Assembly (NCBI GenBank): GCA_003024175.1
Contig: MDYQ01000035.1
Location: 172,154-236,153, forward strand
Source: Planoprotostelium fungivorum
Taxonomy: Eukaryota; Evosea; Variosea; Cavosteliida; Cavosteliaceae
DNA: 64,000 nt
Reading direction: 5' to 3'
Made by a program: the position numbers and the translations under genes. The notes under the pieces are model-generated. The model made no database searches. It was not told where the DNA came from and was given only the letters and a program-made list of their open reading frames with translations. Shown here piece after piece: positions 33,701 through 44,654 of this stretch (its first letter is position 1; every line of letters starts with the position of its first letter).

Positions 33701-35075
33701 ATGAGGAAGATCAATGGAAGATGTGAACAGAAGCTGATCTTGCTCCTTGTGATCCTTGTCTTCCTCTGGCTGGTGCATACGTCTGATTCTCTTCTTCAGT
33801 GGAGCCCATTTCAAATGCAACTGTCTGAGTACGATATGGCTGTGGTACGTCTAAGGGAACAGAGAAAAGGCAATCTCACAGCTGTTTCAACGAAGAGAAG
33901 GTCAACGATGTCTGATGAATGGGTCAGAAATGATCTCAAGTCGCAGTTTGGTGATTCGTGCTGGACCTTTCACGTGAGGCATTCTCACCTTCTAAAACAT
34001 TTGACTCGATCAGGAGAGGTTCTCTGGGTACGGAGAAACTGAAGATATGATGCACCTGAACTCTCTTCTCTTCGAACGAATGAACCAGACGAGCCAACGC
34101 CAGACTGTTCTCTTCCGAACAGATCACCGAAACGCCCTCACACCTAATGCAACGTTACATCTGCAGGCTTTACTGGTCGAATCTGCCATCGACAGCACCA
34201 TGGACTTTCACATCGTGATGGACGTTGGCGACCGACCATTGACCGAAGAACAATTTCAGAAACTGAAAGAGGAGAAGATGCCTCCGCAGTTTTGGCCGTT
34301 CGTCATCCAGATGGACACGAACACCGTTCGAAATGACTATCCTCTCTTTCGATCGAACTGGAACGATGGACACGCGCAGCTGTCTCTCATCGCTCGGACC
34401 ATCATCCCCCAATACGATTTCTATTGGTTGGTAGAGAATGACGTCCGTCTCATCGGAAGGTGAGACACGCAGAGAGAAGAGAAGCTGATGAGGAAAGCTG
34501 GGCGGATGTATTCAAAGAAGTGAAGAGACAGTGGACGGAGGCGAAACTTTTAGAGTGGCCTGATGTGGTCAACTTCAACTTCATAGGTCCTTCTGGACGT
34601 GAATGGCCACTTTACTGCAACATAGACAATCCATACAATGGCTTCAACTTTCTCGCGTGAGAATTTTATTCGTTTTTAAAGCTCTCGCCCACCATCATCG
34701 ACATGAGAGAAGATATCTCAGTGACAATGAGATGATTACTGTCCTCACGATGCATGACTCGATCTCACACTCCACAGAGGTTGGAGTCGAAGGATGATGG
34801 ACGACATCAAACAGTGGACGACCTCTAATTCCTTCCCATGCAACATAGAATGTGTTCCCAACACCCTAGCCGTTCGTTCGAATCGCACTCTCTTCATCAC
34901 AGAGATTCCACAAGTGGCCAAAAATTACACGGCGAAGGACATGTATGATAACGGAGGCACGAAGAATACCTTCAGTTGGTCGGGAGTGGCTGGGGACTAT
35001 TGGAGAGAGTTTCGAGACGAGAAGAAGTGTGCAAAGTTTACCTTCGTGCATCCGGTCAAGGCGGATGCAGGATGA
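33701..35075 (+). CDS. Type II membrane protein, glycosyltransferase-like (possibly DUF3405)
   Basis: Four exons. A short basic N terminus precedes one hydrophobic segment (LILLLVILVFLWLVHTS), giving type II topology as in Golgi transferases. The lumenal part contains DFHIVMDVGDRPLTEEQF, then IIPQYDFYWLVENDVRLIG with an acidic E-N-D motif in the place where GT-A enzymes keep their metal-binding acidic residues, then VNFNFIGPSGREWPLYC and RRMMDDIKQWTT. The 'DYYW-E-DVR' pattern and the late 'RR-L-D' block resemble the fungal-rich DUF3405 family, from memory only. Several N-glycosylation sequons are present. The donor sugar and acceptor are unknown. Introns near 33974-34012, 34459-34498 and 34659-34778 are inferred from frame changes. 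Confidence 0.55.
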
Positions 35076-35290
35076 TCGATCATGTGGGGTGAAACGATAT
35101 CGAGTGCGGGAGAAGAGTTTTGGAGGGTGCAGAATGAATGGATCGAAATAGATTGTCTTCACTCGTCTCTCTTCATGATCTTTCTTCTCATGCGCTCTCG
35201 TTATTTCTATTCATCATTCGCCCAAGTTGAGATGGTGGTACAACATGCAAACGATAAGAGGACAAGAGACGCTTCTCTGCAAAACTTTCT

Positions 35291-38101
35291 TTAATAATTG
35301 CCTCCAATGTTCGATTGCCTCTTGTTTCCTCCTCCATACGCTCGGTTTCCGTAGCTTCCACTGCCACCCCCGTAGCTTCCACTGCCACCTCCGTAGCCTC
35401 CACCGTAGCCTCCACTGCCACCTCCGTAGCCTCCGTCACCACCTCCGTAGCCTCCACTGCCACCACCGTAACCTCCACCACCACCTCCGTATGCGGCGTT
35501 GCCTCCGTAGCCTCCCTTTCCACCTCTTCCCTTCTTCTTGTCTCTGTCTCCTCCCCTTCCCTTTCGATCGCCACCACCCCTCTTTACGATCTGTGACTGC
35601 ATGTGTGAGGGCACAAACTTTGCGATGGACAGAGTCGAGTTCTCTTGCAGGACCCTTCTGGCGTCTTCTAATGGTACGTCGACGAGAGATTCCCTCTCGG
35701 ACCAGATGATGAGACCCGCGACGACTCCCATTCTCTGTCAAGGGGTCAATTTGATGGTTCGGGCGTCGTCTCTCACTTGGATGTCGGCCTCTACTGCCTC
35801 GTAGCTGTCTGTGGGTTTGTTGTATTTGAGTGTGGTGTACTCGGCTTGGTTCTCGCCGTAGCAGATGATCGATTTCTTCAATTGCTCTTGAGCGTAGCCG
35901 GCGATGTAGGCGAGGGCGCGAGATAAGAGGGTCTCTGCACCTTTCATGATGTAAGAAGGTGCATCTACATCGATGTAGATCTATGAAGATAGATAGATGA
36001 GGTGTAGATAGATACATTAGATGTAGATAGATTAGATATAGATGTAGATGATAGATCCACACACTCTCTTCCTCCTTGAGAAGATCTTTCGCGGCAGTGA
36101 CGAAATCCTTGGCCATGTTGGGATCTACGTTACGAATGGCGATCTTCGCCTGAAATTTCGTGAGGATCTCGATGAAAACTCGCGGAGAATTCGATGAAAT
36201 TCACCTTCTCCATCTCGACGTTCTTCTTGTCCTTCTCGGTGGGTGCCGTCACGGCCTTGAAGAAAATTCCGGTCTGCTTGGCCAATTGGTGCACCCTGCA
36301 CTCCTCTCAGCCTCCACCTTAGAACTAAAATCATCCAACTCACTTGGATGTGTCGCTGTGGGCGTGGGCCAAGATGCAGACACCTTGTCTGCCTGCTCTG
36401 CCAGTTCTTCCGGACCTGTGAATGAAATCGGAGAAATTTTCCGGCAGACCGATCTGGATGACGAGATCGACCTGTACACGTCAGTCGAGTCACGTGATCA
36501 GCCTCCACCTTCGGGATATCTAAACCTCTCGCGGCGACGTTCGTGGCGACGAGGGTGCTGAGAACGTTCATTACGTACGTAGGTTACGTCTCATACCTGA
36601 ATCGCGAGGCCTTGAAATCTGCGAGGGTCTGCTCTCTCTGTGCTTGTGCGACGTCTCCGTGAATTGGCATGGCCTTTCCTTTCAAGTTGGCTTCACCAGC
36701 GAGAGCGGCAGCGGTAGCTTTCGTCTTTGTAAAGACAATGGTTCGACCTCCCTCGGGTGCGTACACCGAGTGTAACTTCTCCAGTACCTCCGAGTAGTTT
36801 CCACTGAAATTTCGTCAGAGTTACGTACGTGAGTATGGTACGTACACGAGGGGTACGGCGTAGTAGGTGATGGTGTCTGCCACTTTTGTCTTTTGGGTTT
36901 GGACGAGATCGATGGTTGTCTTGTCTTTCTTCATCTGTTGGTCGGTGATTGCTTTGACCCAGGGTGGTAGAGTGGCCGAGAAGAGCAACGTCTGTCTGTC
37001 CTTCTCCCTGTTGGCGCTCAGTTTGAAATTTGAAAATGAGAGTGACTCACTGTGGGATGTGGGAGAGGATCTCGTCTACGTCTTCTTTGAATCCGACTCG
37101 GAGCATCTCGTCGGCTTCGTCCAAGATGACGACCTTGATAGACTTGAGATCGAGTGTCTGACGGTTGAGATGATCCTTGATGCGACCTGGTGTACCAACC
37201 AAAACGTGAACTCCCTTCCACAAGTTCTGCTCTGAAATTCTCATCAGCACCATCTTCCATCATCGTCATCATCCGGATGATGATTCGATCAGATGACATC
37301 TCACTCTGGACGTCCATGGGTACACCTCCGTAGATGCATTCGACGGTGATCTTCTTGCTCAGACTCTCGAAATCGGAGGCGATCTGCTTGGCCAGCTCAC
37401 GAGTGGGAGCCATCACGATGACGTAGGGCTGCTTGCTCTTGGCGGGCTGGAAGTCGGCCAGAAGTCTCTCCACGGTGGGAACGGCGAAGGCAAAGGTCTT
37501 TCCAGTACCGGTCTTGGCTGATGGTGATGTGAGCCGGATGATATGATGAATGGGCTCACCTCTACCGATGACATCCTTTCCATCGAAGATGGGATCGTAA
37601 GCGGCGGTTTGAATGGGGAACAGAGTGGTGACACCTCTTTATGGAATGAGAATGGAACGAGATGGATGTCGATTCGTCACCTGCTGGCCAGTGCGAGGAC
37701 GGTGGCCTCAGAGATACGGTAGTTTGTCACTGCACTCTGTGGAATGGTCAGAAGATGATGCAGTTGTTGAAAAAGCTCACCTTGTCGGAGGATAGAGGTG
37801 CCTTGTCGGTCTTTGTCTCTTTCTTATCCTTCTTCACGTCCTTGATGTCCTTATCAGACTTCTTTGAAGGCTTCTCTTCTTCTTCAATTTTTTGCTTCTT
37901 GGCTGAGGGCTGTGACAAAGATCAGAGGGAATTGATGTGAACCCGCGATGCGCTGTGTTGTCGGTGATGATTCTTCACCTTCTTCGACTTCGATTTGCTT
38001 CTCTCATCGGAGCTGGAGTCTGATGAAGAAGAGTGTCCTGACTCTTTCTCAGAGTCTGAGTTGTCCGAATCGCTTTCTTCTTTCCTTCTCTTGATGACCA
38101 T
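35291..38101 (-). CDS. Nucleolar DEAD-box RNA helicase with GUCT domain (DDX21/DDX50-like)
   Basis: ATP-dependent RNA helicase. The N terminus ([13 protein letters not shown]...) is a Ser/Asp/Lys-rich, nucleolar-type region. Core motifs in order: LFPIQ (Q motif), [30 protein letters not shown] (DEAD), [25 protein letters not shown] and IHRSGRTGR. Next is a GUCT-like RNA-binding segment (about 36080-35720: [31 protein letters not shown]). The tail is basic and then Gly/Tyr-rich with many YGGGSGG units, as in DDX21 Gu-alpha. Expected role: rRNA transcription and processing in the nucleolus. Introns interrupt several motifs, for example between the DEAD and SAT blocks. It shares a 253-bp divergent promoter interval with the coiled-coil gene. 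Confidence 0.93.
35330..35520 (-). repeat. Gly-Gly-Tyr coding repeat in helicase tail
   Basis: Imperfect repeats of about 18-24 nt encode GGSGGYGG and GSGSYGGG. Low-complexity RNA-binding tail of the helicase. Confidence 0.8.
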
Positions 38102-38354
38102 CTACAGTGTTGGCGTGAGAACCCTTCTCCGATGATCTCTATCACTTACCTCTGTGTCTAATGTATGAAGTGTCTCGAGTGATGCGGCTGTGCGGTTGTC
38201 TCTCGACTGAGAAATGAATTTGAAAGGAAGGAAGAAAGAAAGGGAAAACTTCAAGTTGAAACCCTCCCAAAGAATTGGAACGGTGTGGACGAAAACAATC
38301 ATTCGACCATCATCTGCATACCGCATTGTGTCTGCGGACTGAAAGGTCTTTGAG
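38102..38354. promoter_or_regulatory. Divergent promoter interval, helicase / coiled-coil gene
   Basis: 253 bp separate the two opposed start codons and must hold both promoters. No named element is evident; GGAAGGAAGAAAGAAAGGG is a purine-rich run in the middle. Confidence 0.45.
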
Positions 38355-40566
38355 ATGGATGAAGCGCAATGGGAACATCTTTATGATGATAATCGATTTC
38401 AGGAGCTTTTGCAAGCCATCAGGTGAGTGCGGTCGATTGAAGATGTGAGCTGACAAACTCTTCGAGTCCTCTCGTGACGCACGCGGAGTGGGAGTATCCA
38501 ATCATGTTCGAGGTGATGCAACTCCATTTTCTACAGACACTGTCCAAGTGAGACATCCATCCTGATTCGTCTTCTATCCATCCATTTACTGATTACTGCT
38601 CACACATTGAAGACGTGGCATCCAAGACGCCAGTGGGGTCCTCAGCCTACCTCACCTTTACGCCCAACGCATGGAAAATTTAGCCAAGGCCATTCAAAGT
38701 CAAGAACGCGCCTCGTGAGAGTATGATCCGACCATATGTTCTAATGGTTACAGTGATCTCATTCGCAAGTATCAAAAGTGGGAGGGAGATGAACAACAGA
38801 GGTCTCTGTGTAAGCGACGATTGAGGACATATCTCCAACAGCATGTTTCAGAAACGAAGCCGGTTGCAAAGGAGAACCTCTTTGGTAGGAAGAGAGAAAA
38901 TGACACCAGAACGGATCAAAATGTTAATCTCGTGAGTGAAAGACGTCGAGTCGATCGTCCATCACGATGTGAACACGAAGTAGACATCTGAAATCACATC
39001 AGATGAGAGCGCAGAAAGAGTTGGCAGAAGAAGAGAAGATCAAGTTTGAAACGAAATACAAGGAGAAGATTGTCGAGTGAGTCACATCTTTTCAATCATC
39101 AAACATCACCTCATCGTCAATCATCAGACATCACCCTGACATCATCTCGCAGACTCAACCTCATCTCACAAGCACATCGAGAGACCGTTCAAGAATTGAG
39201 AGGTGAAGATCATCTCATCCCATCTCGACCTCACATCCAATCAGATCAGATGACGCGACAACATCAAGACTTCGAGTCACGCATTACCGCTCTCACTGCC
39301 GACCGCGACAACTTCTACAGAGAACTTGAGAGAAAGAAGACAGAGCTCGTCGCCCTCAACCAACGCCTCTCCGATGAGCACAATCGAACGAGAGAATTCC
39401 AGGACGAAATCCGAAATTTAAAAGCAGATAACGCCAATTTAAAGATGAGGAGGGACCACAATTCGAGGGATAGGAGAGACACGACCGAAGAGATGCAAGA
39501 CACGATCAACCAACTGAAGAGTAAGATGAGGAGGTTGGAAGATGAGTTGGGGATGTGGAGAGGTAGAGCACAGAATACGGATGGAAAGTTGCAGGGAATG
39601 GAGGCGAAGAACGATGAGTTGATGGAGGATAATGAGAGACTGAGGGGGCAGTTGACAACGGCAGTTACGACGGTGAGACATCGGATGATCACATCATGCG
39701 ATCCGCATGTGTCCACATTGTGCATCTGTCTATGATGATCACATGGTTACATCGATCATCACATCGTCACGTTGATCATCACAATCACATGACGATCAAC
39801 TTTCATCATACGATCATCACATATCACCACACGTGATCTCGATTGAAAGAAAGACAGACGGCAGTGTACGCAGAGAGGATCCGAGAGCTGGATCAGCTCA
39901 TCCAGAGCCACGGTATCCTCCAGTACGAGACACGAATTCGTTACCTCGAGGAAGAGAAGTTGAAGTCCGATGACATCATCCGCGATCTCAACAATCGCTG
40001 CGTTCAGATGGAAGTCATCATCAGAGACACGGAGAAGTTCAAAGAGGCAGAGTTCAACATCTTGAAGAGGGAGAAGGAACACCTCCAATCGCAGCTGCAG
40101 AGGATTTTTGGGAGGATGAAGAAGGAGCCGGTGACGCCTGCGAGCACAGAGAGAGAAGACAGAACAGACATGAAGGACGGTAATGATGCCAAGTGAGGAC
40201 GATCGTGCGAAGATCATTTGGATCTGATGTGATGACATCAGGAGAGCGAGGAGGGAGGAACATAAGACGAACAATGAACCGACGAAATCGGTGAAGCCAC
40301 CGGTGAAAAAGTTTGTACCTACGCCCGAGTCTCTGGCCGAGCTGTCCGAACATTCTAGGAGGAAATGGGATCAACTGAGTCAAGAAGCGAAGAATTCCGG
40401 GTGGAATCCGTTTACGATGGTGTGCCCGTGCGGTGCAGATATGGTGAGACGGTTGCGAGTCGCAGGGGAGGTTGAAAATGAGCAGGTGTTCTTCCAAAAT
40501 GTAGAGAATCATTTGAAATCAACCGAACACAAGTCATGGCTTCGAATGATTCGATTCGACAACTAG
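38355..40566 (+). CDS. Coiled-coil protein with possible C-terminal zinc finger
   Basis: No known family was recognised. The start at 38355 gives MDEAQWEHLYDDNRFQELLQ. After several short introns there is a globular N-terminal part (about 200 residues: HAEWEYPIMFEVMQLHFLQT, GVLSLPHLYAQRMENLAKAI) and then a long heptad-type region (DFESRITALTADRDNFYREL, KKTELVALNQRLSDEHNRTR, SKMRRLEDELGMWRGRAQNT, QLQRIFGRMKK) of about 280 residues with very high charge. A basic linker leads to a C-terminal segment of about 90 residues with VCPCG and, later, NHLKSTEH, which could be a degenerate zinc finger. Such architecture occurs in centrosomal, kinetochore and intracellular-transport proteins, but no specific assignment is justified. 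AATAAA lies at 40574, 8 nt after the stop. Confidence 0.7.
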
Positions 40567-40573
40567 TCCTTCC

Positions 40574-40579
40574 AATAAA
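40574..40579 (+). terminator. AATAAA polyadenylation signal
   Basis: Hexamer 8 nt downstream of the coiled-coil gene's TAG stop. Confidence 0.55.
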
Positions 40580-40742
40580 CCATTTGTATAGAACTGAAGA
40601 CTTCCTAACATCAATCCGCTCTCCAACTCTCCATCCATCTCCTCCAACCTTCTCCACCTATATACACTACGCCCTCGACTCTCAGTATCCCTCTCCTCCC
40701 TCCTTCACGTTCGATCGCGCAGTGTGGGTCCTAAATAAATGG

Positions 40743-40807
40743 TCAGGGGGGGAGGGAAGAGAGAGGGGGAGGGAGGGAGAAAAAAAGAAAAACGAGGAGA
40801 GGATCCG
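40743..40807 (+). promoter_or_regulatory. Polypurine tract upstream of RPS16
   Basis: About 60 nearly uninterrupted purines (GGTCAGGGGGGGAGG... then AAAAAAAGAAAAACGAGGAG) end about 50 bp before the RPS16 start. It could be a promoter element or lie in the 5' UTR; polypurine or polypyrimidine tracts are common near ribosomal-protein gene starts. Confidence 0.45.
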
Positions 40808-40853
40808 AGTTGTCTTTTGGAGCATCCTTCTGAACCGAATCCGTCCTTCCAAC

Positions 40854-41659
40854 ATGGCTGACCAAAGAAAGAACTACGTCCAAACCTTCGGACGCAAGGT
40901 GAGAGCGAATACATTTAAAATAGAATGCATCATCTCGATACCATGATGGATGATGATTTGATCGCGTGTGAGACGAAAGAGTGTGTGGAAACGGTCGATA
41001 AGATCGATTGTTGAATTATGCACGATACATCGTCAATACATCACCGACATGATATCGAATCACATACGATCATCGTAGTGACATTCTTCTCTGTAGAAGA
41101 CTGCCATCGCCGTCGCGATCGTCAGACCTGGAAAGGGAAACATCCGTGTCAACGGAACCCCCATCGAGCTGGTCGCTTCTGATCTCCTCCGCTACAAGCT
41201 CCAGGAGCCCATCCTCATCCTCGGCAAGGAGAAGTTCTCCAACTTGGACATCAAGATCAGAGTCTCCGGAGGAGGTCCAGTTGCCAAGGTATACGCCGTC
41301 CGTCAGGCTATCGGCAAGGGAATCGTCGCCTACTACCAAAAGTGTGAGTAACAATTTTCATCACAAAATGAAGTCTCTCATCGCGATCGCGCCGATGGAT
41401 GTGGTAGATGATCATTCATTTCACACAATGAAATCATCCCTGCCCAAACGATCGAGCGACATGATGGAACTTCATCTCGATCGACGATCAACGAGGGACT
41501 GATCATGTCACAGACGTCGACGAGCAGCAAAAGAAGGAGATCAAGAGAACGCTCGCTGCTTACGACAGATCTCTGCTCGTTGCTGATCCCCGTCGTTGCG
41601 AGCCCAAGAAGTTTGGAGGACCCGCCGCCAGATCCAGATACCAGAAGTCTTACAGATAA
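40854..41659 (+). CDS. RPS16: 40S ribosomal protein S16 (uS9)
   Basis: Three exons: [15 protein letters not shown], then [20 protein letters not shown] through [16 protein letters not shown], then [20 protein letters not shown] to the conserved basic end [15 protein letters not shown]. It is about 145 residues, the usual length for eukaryotic S16. The C-terminal Arg reaches into the ribosomal P site. Both introns (about 200 and 175 nt) are four times longer than the local norm, as is common for ribosomal-protein genes. They contain ATGATGA-like strings but I see no convincing snoRNA. A purine tract precedes the start. Confidence 0.97.
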
Positions 41660-41983
41660 ATTCTTTTCGTTGGTCTCTTGGTTCAGAGAGGAGAGATGTT
41701 TCTTGTCTTCTTTTTCTTCTTTCTTCATCTTTTCACTCCACCATCAGATGATGTGAAGGGAAGGGCATCATGATGTGATGGGATTGACGGACACGGCATG
41801 ATGGAGCCTTTCTTTCATCATGATGAGCTAGGGGAGAGGTTTGTAATGATGAGAGACAGTTTCGCATGAGAAGGCTGTCAGGATCATTTATTCGTGCTCG
41901 TACGAGGCTCGGAGGAATAAAAGTCGATATTACCATGATGTTGCAACTCGCAAACACACACCAAAAAGAGTCCATCGAACATC
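41660..41983. other. Intergenic region
   Basis: About 320 bp between RPS16 and the P450 gene. No gene is visible; GATGATG-type simple sequence occurs near 41760-41830, and AATAAA lies near 41914. Confidence 0.4.
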
Positions 41984-43959
41984 ATGCAAGAATACATCCT
42001 GATCGGTTCCATTGGCATCGTTGGGCTTGCTCTCCTAATCCAGAAGCAGTCTTATTCTCGTCGATTTGTGGGTCGCAGGGATGTATGATGCGGTGACGGA
42101 CTGATCCGACGACAGCCAAATATACCTTCTGTAGGTCCACACGGATTCTTCTCTTCTTGGAAGAGTGCATGGGATCATTTTATCAGATCGAGAGAACTGA
42201 TCCTCGAGGGTTACCACAAGGTGAAGGATTTGGCGAAGATTCGTACTCACTGTTCACCAGCACAAGATCTTCAACTATCCATCTTTCATCGAATGGAGAA
42301 CTGTGTTGAGCGACGTCAAGTTGATCGATGAGATGAGAAAAGCACCCGACAACGAGCTCTCCTTCCCTGAAGCCGTTAATGAGGTACGACAATCTGGCCA
42401 CTACCAGTTGTATCATTCGAAGGAACTCACGGATCACAGATTCTCGGTACAGAATACACTTTGGGTCCAGCCATCCATCACAATGCCTATCACATCGAGA
42501 TCATTCGCAACCAACTCACAAAGAGCCTCCCACTTGTCTTCGGCGATCTAGTCGACGAGCTACAGTGTGCTTTCAAAGAGATCATCCCGGCCACCGATGA
42601 ATGGTCCAGAATCAATGCGACCCCATCCATCATGAAACTTGTCGCCCGATCGAGTAACCGCACTTTCGTGGGTCTACCTCTATGTGAGACCTCTTTACCT
42701 GTCGCATCGCCGTCTCATGTTCACGCAGGTCGCAACCCCGAATGGATCCAACTCAACATCGACTACACGATCGAAGTCGTGAAGGGAAGTTTCGTCATCA
42801 ACATCGCACCCCACTTCCTCAAGCCGTGAGTCCATCTATCACATCCACCCTCATTAGCTCCTCTCGTTCACATCTCGATCATCTCCATCACACGATGGTC
42901 TCATCGATTCATCTTCCATCTCTAATCATCTCGCATCACCTCCATCTCTCATCATCTTCCATCACCTCCATCTCTCATCATCTTCCATCACCTCTGAATC
43001 CTCTTCAGTCTCGTCGGTCGCTATCTCACCACCGTCCCCAAGGCAAACCGAAGAGGTCTCACCCTCATCGGTCCCATGATCGAAGAGAGGAGGAAGTCAA
43101 TCGAAGGAGACCAGAAGCCCAACGACATCCTTCAATGGATCTTAGACTCTGCTGGCGGCCAGGCCGAATCCACTCAAGAAATCACGACGAGAATTTTGGC
43201 GGTAAATTTTGCCGCCATACACACGACCAGCATGGTGAGACTAAGCTTCGTAGGATGTCCAATAACCTTCTTTAGAGTTTCACGCACGCCTTGTACGACA
43301 TCGCAGCTCATCCCGAATGGGTCGATGAGATGAGAGCTGAAGTGGAAGAGGTGCGAGAGATCCTCTCATTTTATTCTATCTTATTTATCGTGGCAGGTCA
43401 TCGCCCGGGAAGGTTGGACGAAGATCGGCATGAACAAGATGCGCAAGCTGGACTCCTTCTTAAAGGAGAGCCAGAGAGTGAACGGCTTGGGAACCACCAG
43501 TTTACAACGTAAAGTCTTGAAACCAGAGGGCTACACCTTCTCTGATGGAACTCATGTGCCATGCGGAGTCACCATCAGCGCCGCCAGCGGCGGCCTCCAT
43601 CGCGATGAGAGAGTCTACGAGAAACCGGAAGAGTTCATGCCTTTCCGGTTTGCAGAGATGAGAGATGAAGAGGGTGAAGGCAGCAAGCATCAGATGGTGG
43701 CCACCAGCAACGAGTACTTACCTTTCGGACACGGAAGACATGCATGGTGATGATGGAAGATCGGATGATGTTGAGAAGCTGATGTGTCTTCAGCCCGGGC
43801 AGATTCTTCGCGGTGAACGAATTGAAGGCGATGATGTCATACGTCCTTTTGAATTACGATGTGAAGACGATCGATGGACAGAGACCGAAGAACAGCTACT
43901 TTGGAACGGCCGTTGTTCCTCACACAACGGCTGAGCTCTTGATTAGAAAGAGAAAGTGA
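41984..43959 (+). CDS. Cytochrome P450 of fungal type
   Basis: Heme-thiolate monooxygenase anchored by an N-terminal helix (MQEYILIGSIGIVGLALLIQ). Landmarks: I-helix AVNFAAIHTTSM (oxygen-binding A-x-x-x-T), K-helix FLKESQRVNG (E-x-x-R), PEEFMPFRF, and the heme loop FGHGRHACPGRFFAVNELKA. The axial Cys codon is split by the intron after 43748 (TG then C), so unspliced reading shows Trp there; the cysteine is intact. The HACPGRFFA-NELKA signature and the SNEYLPFGHGRHA approach are typical of fungal, especially basidiomycete, P450s, not animal CYPs (usually FGxGxRxCxG). Nine or so short introns match the host pattern. The substrate is unknown; hydroxylation of a hydrophobic metabolite is expected. 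Fungal origin by transfer or an old shared subfamily are both possible. Confidence 0.93.
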
Positions 43960-44124
43960 AGAGATGAATAGATGACATCGCGAAAACATCAGACGATGTG
44001 TGGATTTATTTCATGCATTCGATGAAATGAGATGGAATGTCTTGTCGTGACCCTCTTTCGAGATTGAGACGGGTTTAGAATAAATAGCTCTCTTTCCTTC
44101 CTCGTGCAACTTGTCTCCTGTCCT

Positions 44125-44562
44125 TCACTTCGTCGCTTCTGCTTCCTTCTTTCTCTGTACTTCGATTTCCCTCTTGGCACATTCGATGAACGTAATCATC
44201 CTCCTGTCTACTTCTCCATCTTCCAGCTAAAGACAATGAGATGGTGTCAATGAAAATGATGCTAACCTCGATCTTGGATGTCGATTCGAAACACAAGGGG
44301 GAGATACAGCGTAGAGTCCCCGTTCCATCCTCGTCGTCCAGGGATAACATTTTGGGTAATCGAAAATCATTGTTTCTCTTACACTCTAGTTCTTTCATCT
44401 TGTATAGATTCTATGGAATTCGTATTAATCGCCTGTATTTAAGAATGATCTCACCGTAATGAGAGAACTCGGTCCATGATTGTTCCTCTTCGTTCGACTG
44501 TTCTGCGATTGAGAGAACGAGACGCACAATAGAAGAAGAAGGACGATGGTGTAGATGCGCAT
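44125..44562 (-). CDS. Small secreted protein, unknown family
   Basis: Three exons encode about 110 residues. A clear signal peptide (MRIYTIVLLLLLCVSFSQSQ) is followed by a basic segment (SRTKRNNHGPSS, a possible dibasic processing site) and a mature domain with four Cys (ECKRNNDF, TLRCISPLCFES, FIECAKREIEV). It ends in a charged helix, EIEVQRKKEAEATK. The intron between ECISPLC-side exon and the last exon (GTTAGC...TTTAG) is required to reach the LEDGEVDRRMITFIECA frame. No homologue is recognised; even cysteines suggest disulphides. It is divergent from the RRP40 gene with 92 bp between start codons. Confidence 0.65.
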
Positions 44563-44654
44563 GGTGGGCGATGATGCGATCTTGACTTCGCAGAATATTC
44601 TACTTTTTCTACCTGATCTGATCATCGCATCACATCACAGTCCATACAATAAAC
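44563..44654. promoter_or_regulatory. 92-bp divergent promoter interval, secreted protein / RRP40
   Basis: The two start codons face away from each other with only 92 bp between them, so core promoters and 5' UTRs must overlap. Confidence 0.5.

Noticed and set aside
41345-41510. C/D box snoRNA in RPS16 intron 2
   Set aside because: There is a CTGA near the end and ATGATC-like text upstream, but no exact RTGATGA box and no clear closing stem. Intron 1 has ATGATGA but no CTGA.
43700-43760. P450 lacking its heme cysteine (apparent FGHGRHAW)
   Set aside because: Splicing the intron after 43748 joins TG to C and restores the Cys in HACPGRFF.
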